A DNA stretch of 9,974 nucleotides from Thermoplasmata archaeon (GTDB lineage Archaea > Thermoplasmatota > Thermoplasmata > Thermoplasmatales > Thermoplasmataceae), in assembly GCA_021793945.1 (NCBI GenBank), contig JAJYRT010000065.1:1-9974 (forward strand), in the 5' to 3' direction. Below are positions 1-6,773 of this stretch, piece after piece. The notes below the pieces were generated by a model. The model was not told where the DNA came from, ran no database searches, and saw nothing but the letters and a program-made list of their open reading frames with translations. How positions within the stretch are numbered: the first letter of the stretch is position 1; every line of letters begins with the position of its first letter. A program made the translations under genes and the position numbers.

Positions 1-240
1 CGGCCAACATTTGTTGAACTCTTAAACGCAATAGATACCGTTCCTGGAGTTGAAGCGGTCAATGCAAGCGTTACTGAAATGGACATGGAAACCATGGGCA
101 TCAGTATCACCGTAGAAGGCAACAATATCGATTACGATGAACTGATTGACAAAATTGAGAGAAGCGGTTCGGCAGTGCATTCCGTTGACCAGATAGCTGT
201 AGGAAAGAGACTCATAGAGAACATAAGAGGAAATATTTGA
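1..240 (+). CDS. DUF211 family protein, 3' part (5' end outside window)
   Basis: The reading frame is open from the first base to TGA at 238-240, giving 79 residues without a start. The visible protein begins RPTFVELLNAID and contains the pattern typical of archaeal DUF211 proteins: a 'PGVEAVNASVTEMDMET' strand, then 'ISITVEGNNIDYDELIDKIE' and a conserved 'GSAVHSVDQIAVGKR' end. DUF211 proteins are about 95 residues, so only about 15-20 N-terminal residues are missing. The family is small, soluble and expected to adopt a ferredoxin-like alpha/beta fold; its biochemical role is not established. The stop codon overlaps the start of the next gene (TTGA), so the two are translationally coupled, which suggests a role linked to the VIT1-like membrane protein. 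Family assignment rests on recognised sequence pattern only. Confidence 0.8.
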   Translation, partial: RPTFVELLNAIDTVPGVEAVNASVTEMDMETMGISITVEGNNIDYDELIDKIERSGSAVHSVDQIAVGKRLIENIRGNI

Positions 241-761
241 GGGAAAACCTGGTTTTCCCCATCACCATGGGCCTCACTGATGGGGTAATAACCGTTTTAA
301 TGCTCGCATCTGCAGATTTTCTCGGGCCCAGCGTTATGACCGTCGATCTCGCCTTACGGATCGCCTTTGGCTCTGCTTTTGTCGGAACCTTGAGCTTCTT
401 CATAGCTGAGTATTCAAGGTTACGGTTCCAGCTCATAAGGGCTTCCAGGCAGTTGACCATGCATTCGCCTGAATCACTAATAAAGAGTGATCTCGGGACA
501 AAAATTTTCGTGGAATCCCTAGCCGGCACACTTTTGTCCGGGACTTTTGGATTTGTAGGAGCCCTGATCCCCCTCTCGGTTGATGTTACCGAGCCAGCCT
601 TTGGAGTGGTAGCCATACTTTCCGCTTATTTCGTGCTTGCTGCCATGGGCCTGGCAATCGGAAACATATCATCCGGAAACAAGTACAAGTGGATGGCTGC
701 ACTAATATTGCTCGGATTAGTAGTAACTACAGTTGGTAATTTTGTCGCAATAGTACACTGA
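237..761 (+). CDS. VIT1/CCC1-like (DUF125-type) integral membrane protein
   Basis: This 174-residue protein has about five hydrophobic segments (roughly residues 8-30, 38-58, 92-114, 120-141, 151-173). The N-terminal GLTDGVIT at 12-19 matches the GxxDGxxT signature of the VIT1/CCC1 family, which moves Fe(II) or Mn(II) across membranes. After helix 2, the segment around 57-73 (AEYSRLRFQLIRASRQL) resembles the cytosolic helix that in VIT1 carries glutamates for metal capture, but it has few acidic residues, so transport competence is uncertain. The chosen start is TTG at 237, overlapping the DUF211 stop, with AAGAGG at 225-230 as a plausible ribosome site; an internal ATG at 267 would remove ten residues just before the signature. 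Downstream is a DtxR-type regulator, consistent with metal homeostasis. Substrate is inference. Confidence 0.68.
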   Translation: MRENLVFPITMGLTDGVITVLMLASADFLGPSVMTVDLALRIAFGSAFVGTLSFFIAEYSRLRFQLIRASRQLTMHSPESLIKSDLGTKIFVESLAGTLLSGTFGFVGALIPLSVDVTEPAFGVVAILSAYFVLAAMGLAIGNISSGNKYKWMAALILLGLVVTTVGNFVAIVH

Positions 762-789
762 GTTTAACTATACTTTATTTAATTAGATA

Positions 790-800
790 TATTTAAGTAT
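790..800 (+). promoter_or_regulatory. Archaeal TATA box for the regulator-transporter pair
   Basis: The 762-820 gap is strongly AT-rich and contains an A/T-only stretch (TATTTAA core near 790-796). Its centre lies about 25 bp upstream of the ATG at 821, the usual TATA-to-start spacing. No Shine-Dalgarno sequence precedes that ATG, so transcription probably starts at or next to the start codon (leaderless mRNA). The exact box limits are uncertain because several A/T-rich registers overlap. Confidence 0.55.
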
Positions 801-801
801 A

Positions 802-816
802 TTAGTGTAATACTAA
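802..816. promoter_or_regulatory. Inverted repeat, candidate operator of the DtxR-like regulator
   Basis: TTAGT at 802-806 and ACTAA at 812-816 are perfect inverted 5-mers separated by GTAAT. The repeat lies between the TATA box and the ATG at 821, covering the predicted transcription start, where a bound repressor would block initiation. Outer TTAG/CTAA half-sites resemble those of known DtxR/IdeR/SirR operators. Binding by the adjacent gene product is inferred from position. Confidence 0.5.
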
Positions 817-820
817 CTTT

Positions 821-1231
821 ATGAAAGAACAATTTACTCTCACGCGAAGGGAGAGGGACTGCGTGGTTGCAATTCGTGAGAATGGTTCTACCGAATTCCC
901 TATCAGGTTGTCAGAAATAGCAAAGATAATGGCCTTGAAGCCTCCAACGGTGATTGAAATACTGAAGAGGCTTGAATACAAGGGTCTGGTGACCAGGGAA
1001 AAGGGGATGGTGGTGCTTACCGATTCCGGGAAGGAAAGCTACAACTATATAGTCAACTGCCACCGCATCCTTGAAACTCTATTTGTCGAAAGCGGAATTG
1101 ACCTTGAGGAAGCATGCAAGGAAGTCAGTGCCTTTGATTACATGATCGGTTCGGGTTCAGCAATGAAACTATCCACCTTTGTTGGAAGGCCAAAGGCGTG
1201 CCCACACGGAAAGCCAATAATCTATGGGTGA
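821..1231 (+). CDS. DtxR/MntR-family transcriptional regulator with atypical metal site
   Basis: This 136-residue protein has an N-terminal winged helix-turn-helix (about 7-75; recognition helix about 41-52, PPTVIEILKRLE; wing ending VLTDSGKE) followed by the Fe-dependent-repressor dimerisation domain (about 76-135, ending CPHGKPI). It lacks the C-terminal FeoA/SH3 domain, like MntR-type short members. Ungapped alignment by eye with DtxR over the dimer domain puts S103, D106 and Y107 where DtxR has ligands C102, E105 and H106; C99 replaces H98, while H81 and E85 match H79 and E83. Cysteines at 14, 80, 99 and 127 offer alternative ligands or redox sensors. ATG at 821 fits the leaderless promoter. 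The stop at 1229-1231 overlaps the upstream-most start of the following transporter gene, so it likely controls itself and that transporter. The family is clear; the effector is unknown. Confidence 0.85.
   Translation: MKEQFTLTRRERDCVVAIRENGSTEFPIRLSEIAKIMALKPPTVIEILKRLEYKGLVTREKGMVVLTDSGKESYNYIVNCHRILETLFVESGIDLEEACKEVSAFDYMIGSGSAMKLSTFVGRPKACPHGKPIIYG
1227..1231 (+). promoter_or_regulatory. Shine-Dalgarno GGTGA deciding the transporter start
   Basis: GGTGA overlaps the TGA stop of the regulator gene and lies 4 nt before the ATG at 1236. It complements the archaeal 16S 3' end (AUCACCUCC), supporting 1236 over the ATG at 1224 and implying stop-start coupling. Confidence 0.5.
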
Positions 1232-1235
1232 GATC

Positions 1236-2228
1236 ATGGTAGTGATTAACTTATGGAACCCATCAAATGTGGACCTGCTTTCCGCACTTATAATATCATA
1301 TCTGCTTGGCATAGTACATGGAATAACACCGGATGAGCATACGTGGCCCATCACATTCTCCTACTCAGTCGGGAGCTACAGCACCAGGAAGGGTATGAGG
1401 GCAGGACTTATTTTTTCCAGCGGGTTTACCTTCCAGCGTGCCCTGCTCTCTGAAGTTGCCTTCCTTGCACTTGCTGGGATCTTCATGACAGCGGCTGCTT
1501 TCGGGATAACTTACATATTTGTCGGCATAGCCATGGCTGCTGCCGGCATCTACATCGCATCCAGGGGAAAATATCTGCACTGGCATTATCTTGAGCATGC
1601 ACTGGGCAGACTGGTAGGACTGCACAAAAACAATCCTGAAAAAGAGCATGCCGAGCTGGAACACGAAGCGAACCCCGTATTCCTGGGAGACAATATTAAG
1701 CCTATCCCTCTGAAGCTTGCCTTTGTTCATGGCCTCATAGCAGGTTTCGGCTTTGGAGCATTTGCCCTTATAATATATACGGTTTTGGCGCCATCCATGC
1801 CGTCGGTTTACTGGGGATTTGCTCCAGGCCTGCTGTTTGGCCTCGGAACGATGACCATGCAGATACTCTTTGGAGCTGGCTTTGGCGCCTGGCTCTCCAA
1901 AAGCAAGAATCTTACAAAGAATGGAATAGCCTTTGTAGCCAAGAGCATAAGCAGGTATGTGCTCACCTATGGCGGAATAGCATTTGTCATAGCGGGTGCA
2001 AGTATACTGTTTTTCCCTCAACTGCTTGACTATGGGATTTCCACTGGTGTGCGTGTGCACAACCTTGACAACCTCGGCATTGGATTTTTCCTTGTCATAT
2101 TTGCAGTGGTGATAATAGGCTTCCTCGGTTATTCCACCTCAGTGAAGAAAGCCGCCCAACTCGGTTATACCAGGGACAAGGAGACGGCACACTCATCAGC
2201 AAGCACCCAGGAACCTCCAGCAGAGTGA
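1236..2228 (+). CDS. Multi-spanning HGxxPDEH membrane protein, likely NicO/RcnA-like metal transporter
   Basis: The protein (330 residues from the ATG at 1236) has about seven or eight hydrophobic segments. The first contains LLGIVHGITPDEHTWP, close to the HxxxxDH signature of nickel/cobalt permeases and HGxxPDH of UreH/TauE-like relatives. A second FVHGLIAGFGFGAF follows near residues 164-177, suggesting two related halves. Between them is a hydrophilic loop rich in histidine and acid (HWHYLEH, then HKNNPEKEHAELEHE), typical of metal-carrier loops. The C-tail is polar. I prefer ATG 1236 because GGTGA at 1227-1231, which also overlaps the regulator's stop, is a good ribosome site; ATG at 1224 would add four residues and overlap the regulator by 8 bp. 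Coupling to a DtxR-type gene supports metal import or export. Ion and direction are inference; a general UreH/TauE-type exporter is the main alternative. Confidence 0.65.
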   Translation: MVVINLWNPSNVDLLSALIISYLLGIVHGITPDEHTWPITFSYSVGSYSTRKGMRAGLIFSSGFTFQRALLSEVAFLALAGIFMTAAAFGITYIFVGIAMAAAGIYIASRGKYLHWHYLEHALGRLVGLHKNNPEKEHAELEHEANPVFLGDNIKPIPLKLAFVHGLIAGFGFGAFALIIYTVLAPSMPSVYWGFAPGLLFGLGTMTMQILFGAGFGAWLSKSKNLTKNGIAFVAKSISRYVLTYGGIAFVIAGASILFFPQLLDYGISTGVRVHNLDNLGIGFFLVIFAVVIIGFLGYSTSVKKAAQLGYTRDKETAHSSASTQEPPAE

Positions 2229-2250
2229 TTCCCCAACCATTCCTTTTTGA

Positions 2251-2264
2251 AAACTCATTAATAC
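2251..2264 (+). promoter_or_regulatory. Probable promoter of the CinA-like gene
   Basis: The 56-bp gap after the transporter stop holds a T5 run (2243-2247), which may end the upstream transcript, followed by purine-rich GAAAAC and the A/T-rich ATTAATAC centred near 2260. The centre is about 25 bp before GTG 2285, matching leaderless initiation at that codon. The TATA match is weak. Confidence 0.4.
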
Positions 2265-2284
2265 CATAACCCAATGTTAGTTCG

Positions 2285-3070
2285 GTGTCCAGAATGGAAA
2301 GAATCGCATCGATAATTTCTGTGGGGAATGAATTGCTTAAGGGGAGGACGGTAAATACAAATTTTGCCCACATAGGACGCATGCTCACTTTCGCGGGTTA
2401 CCGTGTCAGGTACGGGTATGTGTGCGAAGATACCCCAGAGGGGATTGCTGAGGCTTTCATGGAGGCCGTTAAGCACAGCGATCTCGTGGTCTCCTCCGGA
2501 GGACTGGGCCCAACCTTTGACGATATTACCATTGAATCCGTCGCTAATGCCTTCTCCATGAAACTCGCCAGGAATGACCATATCATGGCGATATTGCGGA
2601 ACCATTACACATCACTCAACCTTCCACTTACCGTGGAAAGGGAAAAGATGGCGTATCTTCCGGTTGGTGCACATTACATAGAAAATCCCGTAGGAATAGC
2701 TCCCGGTGTCATAATTGATGTAGGGACCTGCAAGGTCATAGTGCTTCCTGGAGTTCCATCGGAAATGGAAGCGCTTTTGGGGCTGGCCAGGGATCAGTAT
2801 GCATTTGGGGGCGTTTACTGTGAAAAGTCCGTGATGATAGAAAACATGATGGAGAGCACCCTTGCCCCGGAGATAACGAGAATAATGAAAGAGCGGGACG
2901 GGAAAGTCTATATCAAGACGCACCCGCTGAATTCTGAAAACATCCTCCCAAAGATAGAGGTTGAGGTTTCTTCCTACGGATCCGAAAGGACTGATTGTGA
3001 AGAAACAGTCAAAAGTGTGCTGGATGAAATATCAGAAGCCGCATTGAGGCTTAAGAGTGGGGGAAAATAG
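2285..3070 (+). CDS. CinA N-terminal / MoaB-like (COG1058) nucleotide-metabolism protein
   Basis: This 261-residue protein carries the molybdopterin-binding-like (MoaB/MogA) fold of CinA. Motifs are SVGNELLKGRTVNTN at 12-26, the phosphate-binding SSGGLGPTFDD at 70-80, NPVGIAPG at 134-141 and PGVPSEM at 155-161. Residues about 170-260 form an alpha/beta extension as in CinA N-terminal regions. The C-terminal NMN deamidase domain of bacterial CinA (about 150 residues) is absent, as is common in archaea. COG1058 domains hydrolyse ADP-ribose-type pyrophosphates and take part in pyridine nucleotide salvage, so a cytosolic role in nucleotide clean-up is likely, but substrate is not visible in the sequence. 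GTG at 2285 is 25 bp from a possible TATA box; an in-frame ATG at 2294 is the alternative. The gene appears to be a single transcription unit, convergent with the next gene. Confidence 0.87.
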   Translation: MSRMERIASIISVGNELLKGRTVNTNFAHIGRMLTFAGYRVRYGYVCEDTPEGIAEAFMEAVKHSDLVVSSGGLGPTFDDITIESVANAFSMKLARNDHIMAILRNHYTSLNLPLTVEREKMAYLPVGAHYIENPVGIAPGVIIDVGTCKVIVLPGVPSEMEALLGLARDQYAFGGVYCEKSVMIENMMESTLAPEITRIMKERDGKVYIKTHPLNSENILPKIEVEVSSYGSERTDCEETVKSVLDEISEAALRLKSGGK

Positions 3071-3074
3071 CATT

Positions 3075-3094
3075 AAGAGTGATCTCTTTTTTTT
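3075..3094 (+). terminator. Hairpin plus T8 tract ending the CinA-like transcript
   Basis: AAGAG at 3075-3079 and CTCTT at 3084-3088 form a 5-bp stem with TGAT loop, running into eight T residues at 3087-3094, five bases after the CinA-like stop. Archaeal termination depends mainly on the T tract, which is clear here; the short stem may be incidental. Confidence 0.6.
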
Positions 3095-3098
3095 CAGA

Positions 3099-3113
3099 AA
3101 GGCCTCATGCCTT
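3099..3113 (-). terminator. Short hairpin at the 3' end of the HerA-like gene
   Basis: AAGGC (3099-3103) and GCCTT (3109-3113) can pair around a 5-nt loop that includes the TGA stop at 3105-3107. On the minus strand it is followed only by a weak TCT sequence, so a terminator role is tentative. Confidence 0.25.
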
Positions 3114-5075
3114 CGTCTTAAAGAGATCAGGAAGTGCAATTATTGCCCTCTTACCGAATAGATCTAGAACAGTTGAATTATCAAATGCCTTAAGTCGCGG
3201 GTCGGACGCTAAAATGTACGGATAACCGGAAGAGGAAATGATGCCGTATATGGCGCTGCGCAATTGCCCATCCACAACCCCTCGAAACGTGCCCATGAAA
3301 GTATCTTCCGTTGCCAGGCTGGAAAGAGAGAATCTCTTCATTTCCAATCCGTTGTGATACTGCAGGTTTTTCCCGTCAGAAGCAACTATGAAAATCCTCT
3401 CCAGATAATCCCTGACGTCCCTGAAATAAATCGTATCGCTTTCCCTGTATATGGGTATCTCGAGGATAGATGATCCTTTCCTCCTGATCCTGAATGCGCC
3501 AGTGAGTGTTGAAAAAAGCCTTTCCGCATCTTCGGCGTATACCATGAACACAATTTTCCTCCTGGGATACCCTTTGATCTTCCTGAAAATCCGGTGGATA
3601 TTATCCAGGTCGGAACATTCCACTTCCAGGACATACTCCGTGCCGTTCACAGTAAAGAGCCCGTCAGGTATGAGGTCGTTTACCTTCTGGTTTACGATGA
3701 TCGGTATTTTCTTTGTGGCAAGATACCTCTCCATGGCATCGACCAGTCGTGCGTGTCGGCCCATCTCCGCATGAGTTTTATCCTCTTTCAGGACAGGCTG
3801 CCCATATTTCTTAATGCTGCTGGTGATTTTCTCGGCAAGTTTTCCGTCGAGATCATAGCTGTCCATTACGCTTGGACTGAAGCTTAATGGCCCGGCCAAG
3901 CCATTCTCTCCCTGCGACCAGATCACGGCCCTGTGAAGTTCCTGGTTCTTGAGCACGTAGATGAAATCCCTCTCCCTGGCTCCTGTCGCAACTGTTTTCG
4001 AGAGGATAACCGCATCCTCGTCGGAAACCGGGAAGGAAATAAAGTTCCTTACGTTTGAAAGAATGGCATTCCTCCGTGCTGTTCCCAGCAGGCTTATTGA
4101 CTGGGTAATCAATACGAGGTGCAGCCCGTACTTCCTTCCTTCACTGAGCAGTCTTTCAAGCAGCGAGGATTCCACGAACTGGCACTCATCAACTATGATG
4201 TAGGTCTCAATGGTTTTCCTCAAAGCAAGGTGCTCGGCCCAGAATCTCTGGAGGAATATTGAGGTGAGAATGCGGGAAGTGTCTTCAGGCATCGTGGTCT
4301 TTGAAACCTCGATCACGAATGCATGATTTCCCCCCTCAATGGCGCTTCCCAGGTCAAAGGAATCTCTTCTGGATGAAATCAATGCGGATACAGTGCTGCT
4401 TGATATGATCGGCAGCAGTTTGTTCAGGGCGCTCGAGACATACTGGTTCCAGTTTCTCCAGTCCTTCATCTGCATATCCATGAACTCCCTGATCGCCGGA
4501 CTTCCTGACTGCCTCAGAAGTGACTTGAGGTCGGATTGATTTGTCAGGATCGAAGCCAGGTCGGAAAGATTTGAATCCGGCCGCTGCCTGACCATCTCCG
4601 AAAGCAGGGTCCTGAATATGACCTCAAGCCTCGGTCCCCAAGTATTGTTTGAGAGCGCTGACTCCCTTGAAAATAGTTCCCTGACCCAACCGAGGCTGTT
4701 TTCCGGGTTTTCCCTGTCACCGCCGATGATCCCGTTCAGCTGGATGGCTATCTTTTGTCCTTCTCCCTCAATTACTCTTGGCGAAATGTAAACCAGTTCC
4801 TTCGACTGGTTGGAAACCACGAAATCTTCTGCCAGCTTTCCATGAGGGTCAAGCAGCATTATGTTGCAACCTTCGGTTCCGGAAAGATCCTTCATTATTC
4901 CTGCAACAAGCGAGGATTTACCTGATCCGGTCTTACCGGTGATGAGAATATGTCCCTGTATGTCTGGAACCGGTACCCTGACCGTCGTCCCGGATATGCT
5001 TGTTCCCAGGCTCAATCCATCCTGTCTCGTGTAATGCCTCTCGTTCAGGGAAATGGAAGGCCTGTATTCATACAT
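3105..5075 (-). CDS. HerA/VirD4-like DNA-translocase ATPase with putative nuclease-fold domain
   Basis: This 656-residue protein has no clear membrane segment. Residues 21-40 (LSLGTSISGT...VPDIQ) form the strand leading into Walker A GKTGSGKS at 47-54. LLDPHGK at 74-80 is the motif seen in VirB4/VirD4/TraG and HerA ATPases, Walker B YIIVDE is at 292-297, and the sensor LITQS at 322-326 is followed by R335 and R343 as possible arginine fingers. From about 441 to 503 there is a second domain with PDGLF at 470-474, LEVE at 483-486 and K499/K501-GY, resembling replication-relaxation and PD-(D/E)xK nuclease folds, although ExE replaces ExK. Residues 510-656 are not recognised. It follows flaJ by 39 bp but has its own promoter. 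Likely acts on DNA (pumping, conjugation-like transfer or defence); any archaellum link is only positional. Confidence 0.72.
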   Translation of the reverse strand: MYEYRPSISLNERHYTRQDGLSLGTSISGTTVRVPVPDIQGHILITGKTGSGKSSLVAGIMKDLSGTEGCNIMLLDPHGKLAEDFVVSNQSKELVYISPRVIEGEGQKIAIQLNGIIGGDRENPENSLGWVRELFSRESALSNNTWGPRLEVIFRTLLSEMVRQRPDSNLSDLASILTNQSDLKSLLRQSGSPAIREFMDMQMKDWRNWNQYVSSALNKLLPIISSSTVSALISSRRDSFDLGSAIEGGNHAFVIEVSKTTMPEDTSRILTSIFLQRFWAEHLALRKTIETYIIVDECQFVESSLLERLLSEGRKYGLHLVLITQSISLLGTARRNAILSNVRNFISFPVSDEDAVILSKTVATGARERDFIYVLKNQELHRAVIWSQGENGLAGPLSFSPSVMDSYDLDGKLAEKITSSIKKYGQPVLKEDKTHAEMGRHARLVDAMERYLATKKIPIIVNQKVNDLIPDGLFTVNGTEYVLEVECSDLDNIHRIFRKIKGYPRRKIVFMVYAEDAERLFSTLTGAFRIRRKGSSILEIPIYRESDTIYFRDVRDYLERIFIVASDGKNLQYHNGLEMKRFSLSSLATEDTFMGTFRGVVDGQLRSAIYGIISSSGYPYILASDPRLKAFDNSTVLDLFGKRAIIALPDLFKTKA

Positions 5076-5095
5076 CCCGCCATGATGATCAGCAG

Positions 5096-5104
5096 ATTTA
5101 TATT
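5096..5104 (-). promoter_or_regulatory. TATA box for the HerA-like gene in the flaJ 3' gap
   Basis: Read on the minus strand, the 39-bp gap contains AATATAAAT (5096-5104), preceded by purine-rich CGTGGAAA, which could serve as the BRE. The box centre is about 25 bp from the ATG at 5073-5075, and no Shine-Dalgarno sequence precedes that ATG. This fits an independent leaderless promoter, so the ATPase can be expressed apart from the archaellum genes. Confidence 0.6.
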
Positions 5105-5114
5105 ATTTCCACGT

Positions 5115-6770
5115 TCAGAATGAGGATCCGAGCAGTATGGTCGTTATCTGCAGTGTTCCATATACCACTATGGATATTATCCACATCATTATGACTATGT
5201 GATGGATGCCGTGCAGTTTCCTTCCCCCATCAGCTATTTTCATGGAGATACCGGATATTCCAGCATGGATATACAGTATTGCGAACAGGAAAATCTCTAT
5301 GCTCAGTATTGTGGCGGATGGCGGGCTGAAGAATATCCCGTATGTAGCCAGGCCTGATATTGCGAACTGCTTGAACACCTTGTCTATAATCTCCAGTATC
5401 CCGAAGGAAATTGCAAGAGAAAATGCCAGTCCACCAGTTATGCCGTATATGACACCCGTGAAAGTGTTTACAGAGAGTCTCCTTCTTCTCCGCAGTCTTG
5501 TTATCTTGTCAACATTGGTGCTAACTATGTTTCCCGCGGCAGCTGCGTCGGCGCCCAGTTCAACGCTTTCCACAAACGATTCCGTGAAGAGCTCGATCAG
5601 GTGTGAACCGGTATCTGCGCTGAAATTCTTCCATGCTATGATGCTGTCGATCCTGTAGACAAGACGCTTGTAGAGATTCTTGACGTCCTTGGTCATCATG
5701 CCAAAATCATGGACAATCATGGATTTCATGGCATCAATGATCATGTTTCCCCTGGCTGAGGCAGAACCTGATAGAGAACGCATGAAGCTGCCGAACATGT
5801 CATCCTTCTTCCCTATGGATTTTTCCATGCGTGAACCAACTATGCTCGGCCACGCGAACGGGGTTACAACGGAGGTAACGGTGAAATAGAAGGGTATGAC
5901 GTAGGCAACCTTTGTAACAAGGAAGACTATGAGGATAAGCCCGGATATCATGCCTGCAATCATGAACTTTTTTTCCATTGTTTTCTGCACCTCTGTCTTG
6001 ATCCCGGTTCCGTGCCATATCGGGTCGTTCGGTAGCACCATCTTTATTCCGTAAAGCAGCATGAATTCTCCCAGTGAGACAGTGATAAGGCTGAAAGCCA
6101 GCAGGAGTATGATGTTTATGGGTATCAGCACCGGCATGATCAATATGAAAGCTATGAGGAAGGCAAATGCCAGGAGCAGTGATACGTACATATCCTTGTA
6201 TATGTCAAACGTAGCCAGCGCGGAAATGTAAGCTGTCTCGAAATTGCTCATGACAGCATCGGTTTCAAGGTTCACAAATTCTATGAAATCCTGCCCGCTG
6301 TCAAGAGCCTGGCCAAATCTGTCCAGGAAATCTGCGAATAGATCGCTGGGAGTCTTCCGGGCAACGACATTTGCTGCCTCCGACAACCCCCTTTTCCAGT
6401 TCATCACCAGGTTAACTATTTTCTTCAGGTCGTCCTTGATCATGCCGATTTTCTCTTTCTTTGACAGTATGTCAAGCACGTCGATCCTGTTGGCGCCGCT
6501 TGTGGAAAGAGTTGCCAGGGAAGTGACGAAGAAAGGGATGTTCGCGTTTATGTTAGCGCGCTTCGAGTCACGGTCTATTACGGGCTTTAGAACCATCCCC
6601 GTCATTGCAAGTATTGCAACAACAGTCAGTATGATGGTCAAAAGAGAATTGAAGATGAGGTATAGCCCCAGAAACACTCCAGCCATTGCCGAAGCAGCCA
6701 GTATCATGAAAACGTCATTCTTCTTGAACTCGATATTTGAAAATTTCCCCAGCCTGATTACGTCATCCAT
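5115..6770 (-). CDS. flaJ: Archaellum membrane platform protein FlaJ (ArlJ)
   Basis: FlaJ is the polytopic membrane core of the archaellum, on which the FlaI ATPase works; it belongs to the type II secretion F/PilC family. The 551-residue length is normal. Hydrophobic segments are seen near residues 20-60 (two), 196-240 (two), 268-310 (two), 438-460, 470-503 and 523-548. Two cytosolic T2SSF-type helical domains occupy about 75-190 and 325-435, the latter ending in the very basic TRLRRRRR (424-431), which probably contacts FlaI or lipid head groups. The ATG at 6768-6770 is preceded by a near-perfect Shine-Dalgarno overlapping the flaI stop. It is the last archaellum gene of the run, as in other Euryarchaeota. 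A type IV pilus platform is the alternative, but the FlaF/FlaG neighbours argue for the archaellum. Confidence 0.93.
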   Translation of the reverse strand: MDDVIRLGKFSNIEFKKNDVFMILAASAMAGVFLGLYLIFNSLLTIILTVVAILAMTGMVLKPVIDRDSKRANINANIPFFVTSLATLSTSGANRIDVLDILSKKEKIGMIKDDLKKIVNLVMNWKRGLSEAANVVARKTPSDLFADFLDRFGQALDSGQDFIEFVNLETDAVMSNFETAYISALATFDIYKDMYVSLLLAFAFLIAFILIMPVLIPINIILLLAFSLITVSLGEFMLLYGIKMVLPNDPIWHGTGIKTEVQKTMEKKFMIAGMISGLILIVFLVTKVAYVIPFYFTVTSVVTPFAWPSIVGSRMEKSIGKKDDMFGSFMRSLSGSASARGNMIIDAMKSMIVHDFGMMTKDVKNLYKRLVYRIDSIIAWKNFSADTGSHLIELFTESFVESVELGADAAAAGNIVSTNVDKITRLRRRRRLSVNTFTGVIYGITGGLAFSLAISFGILEIIDKVFKQFAISGLATYGIFFSPPSATILSIEIFLFAILYIHAGISGISMKIADGGRKLHGIHHIVIMMWIISIVVYGTLQITTILLGSSF

Positions 6771-6773
6771 TTA

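Noticed and set aside
1365..2060. 231-codon open frame on the minus strand across the transporter gene
   Set aside because: The product is rich in Cys, His, Gly and Ser without any domain pattern and lies fully antisense to a well-formed membrane protein gene; it is a shadow frame.
5206..5658. 150-codon plus-strand frame across the flaJ 3' part
   Set aside because: Same reason: a mirror of FlaJ codons, with no independent evidence.
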